From DASVWH01 sp036389715 (GTDB lineage: Bacteria > Acidobacteriota > Blastocatellia > Pyrinomonadales > Pyrinomonadaceae), in the NCBI GenBank assembly GCA_036389715.1, contig DASVWH010000233.1, positions 1 to 10,813 of the forward strand: DNA of 10,813 nt, given 5' to 3'. Below the pieces are notes generated by a model. It did not search any database, was not told the DNA's origin, and saw nothing but the letters and a program-made list of their open reading frames with translations. Below, piece after piece: positions 6,318 through 10,813 of the stretch (positions within the stretch are counted from its first letter, which is position 1; every line of letters starts with the position of its first letter). The position numbers and the translations under genes are program-made.

Positions 6318-7310
6318 ATGAGCAAGGTCGGGAAGTTCTGGAAGACGATGCTCGCGGCGGGCGCGACGGGCGCAGGCATGGCCGCGCTGGCCGCCGTCAA
6401 CGCCAGCATCCGCCGCAATGCCAGTGAGCCGGACGACGCGGGCTTCGGCGGCGAGGCGCGCGTCTTCGAGTGGGCCTACGGCGGTATCTTTTACCAGACG
6501 GCGGGCGCGGGCCTCGGCGGGCCGCCGCTCGTCTTCGTTCACGGGATAGGGGCCGGGGCGTCTAGCTTCATGTGGCGGCGAAACTTCGATGCGCTGGCAC
6601 GCGATTTTCGCGTCTCTGCCCTGGACCTGCTCGGCTTCGGCTTCTCGGCCAGGCCCGCGACAGCGCCCTACTCCGCCGACCTCTACGTAGAACTCATCGC
6701 TGACTTCATACGCGAAGTGGCGGGCGCGCCTGCCTATCTGGTCGCCAGCTCGCTCGGCGCGGCCTACTGCGTGCGCGTCGCAGACGAGCAGCCCGAGCTG
6801 GTGGACTCACTCGTGCTGATCGCGCCGACCGGGGCCGGCAGCCTGAGCGCGCGTCCCGGCATGACGGGGGCGGCCTTCTACGGCCTGCTCAACTCGCCCG
6901 TGCTGGGGACCTCCTTCTATAACGTGATGGCGAGCGAGAGAAGCATCCGCGACTACGCGCGCGGCCAGCTCTTTTATGATCGCCGCCGCGCGACCAATCG
7001 TCTCGTCGCGCAATATTACGCGGCCAGCCATCAGCCGGGCGCGCAGCATGCCATCGCGGCCTTCCTTTCGGGCTATCTGAACACGGATGTCCGCACGGCC
7101 TTTGCGCGCCTGCGCCAGCCCGTGACGCTCGCCTGGGGCAGGCAGGACCAGACCAACCCCATCGAGCACGCCGCCGAATTTCTTCATCAGAACCCGCGCG
7201 CCAGCCTGGAAATCTTCGACCGCTGCCGGATGATGCCGCAGGAAGAGCAGCCCGAAAAGTTCAACGCACTGGTGCGCCGCGCGCTCGGTTCGCGCTCGCG
7301 CGCCGCTTGA
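6318..7310 (+). CDS. membrane-anchored alpha/beta-hydrolase-fold protein, catalytic His apparently replaced
   Basis: 330 residues from ATG 6318. An in-frame TTG at 6291 lies inside the heptamer repeat and is less likely; no clear ribosome binding site is seen for either. Residues about 9-28 are a hydrophobic Ala-rich segment after two Lys, probably a signal anchor. The hydrolase fold is shown by the oxyanion motif HGIG (75-78), the nucleophile elbow ASSLG with Ser145 (first Gly replaced by Ala), DLLGFGFS (residues 99-106) and the acid Asp277 in WGRQDQTNP. Where the catalytic His normally sits (GHxPxxExPE), the protein reads CRMMPQEEQPEKF (303-315), so Met305 stands at the His position. Substrate unknown. 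It lies 80 bp after the RNase gene and 276 bp before the stressosome cluster. RsbQ, a stress-pathway protein of Bacillus, has this fold, but nothing specific links the two beyond location. Confidence 0.85.
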   Translation: MSKVGKFWKTMLAAGATGAGMAALAAVNASIRRNASEPDDAGFGGEARVFEWAYGGIFYQTAGAGLGGPPLVFVHGIGAGASSFMWRRNFDALARDFRVSALDLLGFGFSARPATAPYSADLYVELIADFIREVAGAPAYLVASSLGAAYCVRVADEQPELVDSLVLIAPTGAGSLSARPGMTGAAFYGLLNSPVLGTSFYNVMASERSIRDYARGQLFYDRRRATNRLVAQYYAASHQPGAQHAIAAFLSGYLNTDVRTAFARLRQPVTLAWGRQDQTNPIEHAAEFLHQNPRASLEIFDRCRMMPQEEQPEKFNALVRRALGSRSRAA

Positions 7311-7438
7311 AGAAGACGAACTGCGGCAGGGCCCGGAATTAGCGGAGCCGGGGCAGGAGCCGACCGCGAGGCGCACAGAGAGGTGCTTACCCGGCTTGAA
7401 GCCGCACGATTTTATCCTTCCTCCCTCTGCCTTCATCC

Positions 7439-7466
7439 TTGCTTTTGAGCGCCGCAATGTTAAGAT
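7439..7466 (+). promoter_or_regulatory. candidate promoter of the stressosome operon
   Basis: TTGCTT (7439-7444), a 16-bp spacer, then TAAGAT (7461-7466), about 120 bp upstream of the rsbR-like start. The 276-bp gap makes an own promoter likely. A 7-bp hairpin (7493-7499 with 7503-7509, loop GGT) follows in the presumed leader. Pattern match only. Confidence 0.3.
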
Positions 7467-7586
7467 ACTCACTCTTGTTCCACTCACAAATTGCCGCGAG
7501 GTTCGCGGCGTAAATAATCCCCCTTTTGAGCAGACATTAGGCGTGCCTTGCCCTCTGGGGCCGGAAGCGCGCCCACGAGGTAAAAG

Positions 7587-8573
7587 ATGGTCGGCAATAA
7601 TGGAGCCCAGACGCAGGAGACCTCGCTCATCGTCAACCTGCTGCTTAAGCGACACGACGAGATCATCAATCTCTGGATCAAGGACCGCCTGGAGCAGGGC
7701 GAGTTTCGCGACGAGTTGATCTCAAAGAAGGAGCTGCGCAGGCAATCGCAGCAGATCGTAGACATGCTGGCCCGCCTAATCAAGGATTCCGAGGACGGCG
7801 AGTTTGAATCGCCAGCCTTCGACGAGATGCGTGCCTTTCTCAACGAGATTTCACGGGCGCGCGCCTTCAAGGGCTACACGCCGCTCGAAAACGCGACCTA
7901 CATTCTCTCGCTGCGCAACACCATCCTGCCGCTGCTGGCCGAGGAGTTGGAAGGCAACGCCGACGCGCTCGTCCGCGAGATGCAATACTTCACGACGCTG
8001 CTCGACAAGATGGGCCTCGTGATGGTCGAGAACTACATCCGCTCGCGCGAAGAGATTATCCGCCAGCAGCGCGAAGACATGATGGAGATTTCGACGCCCG
8101 TCATTAAAGTCTGGGACAAGATTCTGACGCTGCCCATCATCGGGACGCTCGACTCGCGCCGCGCGCAGCTGATGATGGAAGCCCTGCTGCAAAAGGTGGT
8201 CGAGACCGGCTCGACCATCACCATCCTCGACATCACGGGCGTCAAGACGATGGACACGCTCGTCGCCAACCACTTGATTAAGACCGTCACGGCGGCGCGC
8301 CTGATGGGTGCGCGCTGCATCCTGACCGGAGTCTCCCCGGCGATTGCGCAGACAATGGTCCAGCTCGGCATAGACCTGACGCAGATTACGACGCGCGCAC
8401 AGATGTCCGACGGCATCAAGCTCGCGCTCGAACTGATCGGGCGCACGGTCGTCCCTGCCAAGGCTCTCGCACAGATGTCGAACGGGACGGAGACGGGCGC
8501 GCACACCACCGCCACGCTGGCCGCACACGGGGCCAGCATCGCCAACGACAACCAGCGGCGTGAGGAATGCTAA
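7587..8573 (+). CDS. rsbR: RsbR-like stressosome scaffold/sensor (RsbRD-type N-domain plus STAS)
   Basis: 328 residues; ATG with GAGG 6 nt upstream. Residues about 14-165 are mostly helical and resemble the N-terminal domain of RsbRD-type co-antagonists (HDEIINLWIKDRLEQGEF). The STAS domain spans about 170-285. Both Thr sites that RsbT phosphorylates in Bacillus RsbRA appear to be kept: Thr217 in LDITGVKTMDT (T171 equivalent) and Thr256 in VSPAIAQTMVQLGI (T205 equivalent). A Thr/Ala/Asn-rich tail of about 40 residues follows. Known role: with RsbS it builds the cytoplasmic stressosome that sequesters RsbT; the N-domains project outwards and sense or relay stress. The signal for this protein is unknown. 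First gene of a four-gene plus-strand cluster; a 105-bp gap with no clear element precedes rsbS. Confidence 0.9.
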   Translation: MVGNNGAQTQETSLIVNLLLKRHDEIINLWIKDRLEQGEFRDELISKKELRRQSQQIVDMLARLIKDSEDGEFESPAFDEMRAFLNEISRARAFKGYTPLENATYILSLRNTILPLLAEELEGNADALVREMQYFTTLLDKMGLVMVENYIRSREEIIRQQREDMMEISTPVIKVWDKILTLPIIGTLDSRRAQLMMEALLQKVVETGSTITILDITGVKTMDTLVANHLIKTVTAARLMGARCILTGVSPAIAQTMVQLGIDLTQITTRAQMSDGIKLALELIGRTVVPAKALAQMSNGTETGAHTTATLAAHGASIANDNQRREEC

Positions 8574-8678
8574 ACGGGGACTGTGGACTTGAGGACCGGG
8601 CTCGGTAAGGACCAGCCTTTACTGCTGCCCGGCCGCCGCTGCTTGCCCGTCCCGGAGTTTCAGAGGAGCAAAAATTCG

Positions 8679-9110
8679 ATGGAAGGCGCTCGTATACCGA
8701 TTCTGAAAGTTGGCCGGGTGTTGATCGTCCCGATCCAGATTGACATGGACGACCAGACGGTGATGCAGCTTCAGGAGCGGATTCTCACGGAGTTGGAACG
8801 CACCGGCGCGCGCGGCGTCCTGATAGACATCTCGCTCCTGGAGATGGTTGATTCCTTCATCGGAAGGATGCTCTCGGACATCGCGGCGATGGCGCGGATC
8901 ATGGACGCGCGCACGGTCGTCGTCGGGATGCAGCCCGCGGTCGCCATCACTCTCGTCGAACTGGGGCTCGAACTCAAGGGCGTGGACACAGTGCTCAACG
9001 TTGACGAGGGCTTCAAGCTGCTGCGCAACGAGTTCGACATCCAGGATGAAGACTGGGAGCAGTTCTACTGGGGGGGGAGCGCGGTTGGAAAGCAAGACAA
9101 TCGCCCTTGA
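8679..9110 (+). CDS. rsbS: RsbS, STAS-domain antagonist of RsbT
   Basis: 143 residues. I chose ATG 8679 rather than an upstream in-frame start because AGAGGAG lies 10 nt before it and MEGARIPILK aligns from residue 1 with Bacillus RsbS (as I recall that sequence), without gaps through the phosphorylation site. Ser59 in MVDSFIGR is the residue phosphorylated by RsbT, and the numbering is the same as in Bacillus. VVGMQPAVAITLVELG matches the conserved second half of the STAS fold. The protein is about 20 residues longer than Bacillus RsbS; the acidic/aromatic tail DIQDEDWEQFYWGG is encoded just before and across the rsbT overlap. Role: core stressosome subunit that holds RsbT until phosphorylated. 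Confidence 0.95.
   Translation: MEGARIPILKVGRVLIVPIQIDMDDQTVMQLQERILTELERTGARGVLIDISLLEMVDSFIGRMLSDIAAMARIMDARTVVVGMQPAVAITLVELGLELKGVDTVLNVDEGFKLLRNEFDIQDEDWEQFYWGGSAVGKQDNRP
9070..9079 (+). promoter_or_regulatory. G8 tract and ribosome binding site for rsbT
   Basis: Eight consecutive G (9070-9077) followed by AG give a GGGGAG Shine-Dalgarno core ending 5 nt before the TTG start of rsbT. This supports the TTG choice. The tract lies inside the rsbS coding region (residues encoding WGGS). Confidence 0.6.
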
Positions 9111-9486
9111 GAACGAGGACGACATCGCGGTGGCGCGCACGCAGGTGCGGCTGCTCGCGGCTGCTCTCGGATTCCGCGCCATAGACCAGACACGGCTCGC
9201 CACTGTGACCTCCGAACTGGCGCGCAACGTCGTCAAATACGCGGGGCAGGGCCGCCTGATCGCCCAGCCGACCGGGGAATCGGACGGGCGCGAGGGCCTG
9301 CGCCTGATCTTCGAGGACAAGGGGCCTGGCATCCCGAACATCGCGGCCGCCATGAGCGATGGTTTCACGACGGGCCGCGGGCTCGGCAAGGGGCTGCCGG
9401 GTTCGAAACGGCTGGTTGACGAATTTCGCATCGAGTCCGAAATGGGCCGCGGCACGACCGTCACCATCCTCCGGTGGAAGGCTTGA
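9085..9486 (+). CDS. rsbT: RsbT switch protein-serine/threonine kinase
   Basis: 133 residues, the same length as Bacillus RsbT, starting at TTG 9085. No ATG or GTG would give a full domain, and a good ribosome binding site precedes the TTG. GHKL/HATPase motifs are complete: N-box SELARN (E44, N48), G1 EDKGPGIP (D78-G82) and G2 GRGLGKGLPG (around 97-106). The DEF and WK segments near the end also match RsbT. The gene overlaps rsbS by 26 nt in the +1 frame, so translation is probably coupled and stoichiometry fixed. Known role: phosphorylates RsbR and RsbS in the stressosome, then leaves to activate an output protein (RsbU in Bacillus). The output partner is not in this window. Confidence 0.93.
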   Translation: MESKTIALENEDDIAVARTQVRLLAAALGFRAIDQTRLATVTSELARNVVKYAGQGRLIAQPTGESDGREGLRLIFEDKGPGIPNIAAAMSDGFTTGRGLGKGLPGSKRLVDEFRIESEMGRGTTVTILRWKA

Positions 9487-9489
9487 AAA

Positions 9490-9573
9490 AGGCCCGAGAG
9501 TCTTCAAGTCCGAGGGCCTGAAGGAGTAGGAGAAGCGCTCGTCTGAACTTCGGGCTCGCGGACTTCGGACTTT
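9490..9573. repeat. degenerate inverted and heptamer repeats between rsbT and the phosphatase gene
   Basis: AGGCCC (9490-9495) pairs with GGGCCT (9514-9519), and AAGTCCGA (9506-9513) pairs with TCGGACTT (9565-9572). GGACTTC and GGACTTT form a 7-bp tandem (9560-9573). The 94-bp gap interrupts an otherwise tight operon and looks like the 6244-6317 repeat type. No T run supports termination. Confidence 0.5.
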
Positions 9574-9580
9574 TATTATC

Positions 9581-10627
9581 GTGAGAGAGATCGGCTCTAT
9601 CGAGATTACGGACGAGGCGCAGGTCGGGACGGCCCGCCGCGCCATCCATCGCTATGCGAGCCGCCTCGATTTCAGTGAAACGGAGCTGGCGCAGCTCGAC
9701 ATCGTCGTGCAGGAGATAGGAACCAACGCGGCCCGTTATGCTTCGGGCGGCGGCTGGCTGCACTACACGGAGCCGCTCGGGCCGACACCGGGCGTTGAGC
9801 TTTTCTACTGGGACACGGGCCCCGGCATCTACGACCTCGAACGCGCGATCAACGACGGCGTTTCCACCAGCGGCAGCCTCGGCTCCGGCCTCGGCGCGAT
9901 TCGCCGCCTGATGGACGACTTCGACGTTTACTCGATGGCTAATCAGACGACGCAGCGGCTCACCCGGCCGCCGCGCTATACGTCACACGGAACGGCGCTG
10001 CTGGCGCGCAAGTGGGTGCGCGATAAGCACAGGGAGTTTGAGACGCAGGAAGCGGAGCGCTACGGGGTCTGGAGCCGCCCGCATCCGGGCGAGGATGTCA
10101 ACGGCGATGCCTACTGCATCAGGATGCTCGGCGGGCGCACGCTGCTCTCCGTGATAGACGGGCTCGGACACGGCAGGGGCGCGAAGGAGGCGGCCGACGT
10201 GGTCGTCGAGCTGCTCGACGCCTGGGCGGGCGAGCCGCTCGACGAGCTGCTCGGGTCTGTTCACAACGCTCTGCGCGCGACGCGCGGGGCCGTCATGGGC
10301 GCGGCCGTCATCGACAGCCTGAGCGGCCATTTTCATTACGCGGGCGTCGGCAACATCGCCGTCCGCGTCTTCGGCACGCCCGAACACGTCTCTCCCCTGC
10401 CGGTCAACGGCACTCTCGGCGCAAGGCTCGGCCGCCTGCGCGTCTGGACCTACCCCTGGAATGAGGGCGCGACTCTCATCATGGCGAGCGACGGAGTGAG
10501 CGCCTCCTGGGACATAGAGTCCTACCCCGGATTGCTCAATCGCAGCCCGCAGCTCCTGGCCGGTATCCTGATGCGAGACTACGCAAGGGTCGCAGACGAC
10601 GCGACCGTGCTGGTCGCCAGGCAGTAA
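9581..10627 (+). CDS. RsbT-like ATPase domain fused to RsbX/SpoIIE-type PP2C phosphatase
   Basis: 348 residues from GTG 9581. The frame opens only from 9530 and has no ATG/GTG/TTG before this GTG; no Shine-Dalgarno is seen. Residues 1-130 are a GHKL/HATPase domain with N-box QEIGTNAARY (E45, N49), G1 DTGPGI (78-83) and a G2 loop GSLGSGLG (98-105). Residues about 165-348 are a PP2C/SpoIIE-type phosphatase with GEDVNGDAY (D176), VIDGLGHG (D193), MASDGVS (D304) and ADDAT (D339/D340), the expected metal-binding aspartates. Bacillus RsbX, which removes phosphate from RsbR and RsbS, has only the phosphatase part. Acting after rsbRST, this protein probably resets the stressosome; the ATPase half may compete with RsbT for the scaffold or act as a second kinase. 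Fusions of this kind are known outside Bacillus. Confidence 0.92.
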   Translation: MREIGSIEITDEAQVGTARRAIHRYASRLDFSETELAQLDIVVQEIGTNAARYASGGGWLHYTEPLGPTPGVELFYWDTGPGIYDLERAINDGVSTSGSLGSGLGAIRRLMDDFDVYSMANQTTQRLTRPPRYTSHGTALLARKWVRDKHREFETQEAERYGVWSRPHPGEDVNGDAYCIRMLGGRTLLSVIDGLGHGRGAKEAADVVVELLDAWAGEPLDELLGSVHNALRATRGAVMGAAVIDSLSGHFHYAGVGNIAVRVFGTPEHVSPLPVNGTLGARLGRLRVWTYPWNEGATLIMASDGVSASWDIESYPGLLNRSPQLLAGILMRDYARVADDATVLVARQ

Positions 10628-10640
10628 GCAGTAAGCAGTA
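10621..10640 (+). repeat. GCAGTAA heptamer tandem repeat spanning the stop codon
   Basis: Nearly three copies of GCAGTAA begin inside the last codons of the phosphatase gene, so the TAA stop is part of the repeat. The same two-copy unit recurs at 10702-10715. Confidence 0.85.
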
Positions 10641-10668
10641 GGGCGGTAAAGCAGCGGAAGAAGTTAGT

Positions 10669-10789
10669 AGTGAGCAGCCACGAGTAGGCGGCGAGCGGCT
10701 GGCAGTAAGCAGTAAGACATGAGTAAACGCGACGGGCGATGAGCGATTGGCAGTTTCTTTCTTTTACTGCTCACTGCCGACTGCTCACT
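10669..10789. repeat. nested inverted heptamer repeats after the stressosome operon
   Basis: GCAGTAAGCAGTAA (10702-10715) pairs with TTACTGCTCACTGC (10764-10777) with one mismatch. AGTGAGCAG (10669-10677) is complementary to CTGCTCACT at 10767-10775 and again at 10781-10789. The last arm is followed by CTTTATTATTA, so the structure might act as a loose terminator for the operon. The long loop (48 nt) makes that uncertain. Confidence 0.55.
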
Positions 10790-10813
10790 CTTTATTATTA
10801 TGAACAACATTAC

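Noticed and set aside
8583..8678. Upstream extension of rsbS
   Set aside because: AGAGGAG and full-length alignment to RsbS support ATG 8679; the extra 32 residues are unlike RsbS.
10800..10813. ATG at 10800 beginning a possible plus-strand gene
   Set aside because: Only four codons are visible and there is no ribosome binding site.
1..10813. CRISPR arrays, tRNA or rRNA genes, insertion sequences
   Set aside because: I saw no regularly spaced direct repeats with unique spacers, no tRNA cloverleaf, no rRNA sequence and no transposase.

Overview
The window is about 65% GC and fits a member of the Acidobacteriota, possibly Blastocatellia. That guess rests on gene content and style: a BlaI/M56 pair, an RNase E/G with a very long internal insert, a stressosome module without sigma-B, and 7-nt degenerate repeats between genes. 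No rRNA or other marker is present, so the placement is inference.

Left part (minus strand, 1-2060). A BlaI-type repressor is translationally coupled (ATGA overlap) to a BlaR1-like M56 membrane protease that runs off the left edge. The C-terminal half of this protease is not a penicillin-binding sensor. It is a polysaccharide-deacetylase-like domain whose catalytic motifs all look degenerate. Upstream of blaI is a sigma70-like promoter overlaid by two perfect dyads (ACGAA-N4-TTCGT) spaced 21 bp centre to centre.

Middle (2060-3123). About 1 kb has no convincing protein gene. It holds a strong plus-strand terminator at 2237-2274 with nothing obvious to terminate (perhaps a small RNA), two weak candidate promoters and a probable long leader for the RNase gene.

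3124-6237 encodes a 1037-residue Rne/Rng ribonuclease. Its S1 domain is split by an insert of about 555 residues that is acidic, then Arg/Lys-rich, and contains a recurring SF(E/Q)R(V/I) motif and a four-copy hexapeptide repeat.

6318-7310 encodes a membrane-anchored alpha/beta-hydrolase-fold protein that appears to lack the catalytic His.

7587-10627 is a stressosome cluster. In order it encodes an RsbR-like scaffold (RsbRD-type N-domain plus STAS), RsbS (STAS, phospho-acceptor Ser59), the RsbT switch kinase (TTG start, 26-nt overlap with rsbS, preceded by a G8 tract), and a fusion of an RsbT-like ATPase domain to an RsbX/SpoIIE-type PP2C phosphatase. In the known system RsbT phosphorylates RsbR and RsbS, is released to activate an output protein, and an RsbX-type phosphatase resets the complex. 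No sigma-B, RsbU, RsbV or RsbW gene is in the window, so the output is unknown.

The right end (10621-10813) is repeat-rich intergenic DNA with heptamer (GCAGTAA) repeats in direct and inverted orientation.
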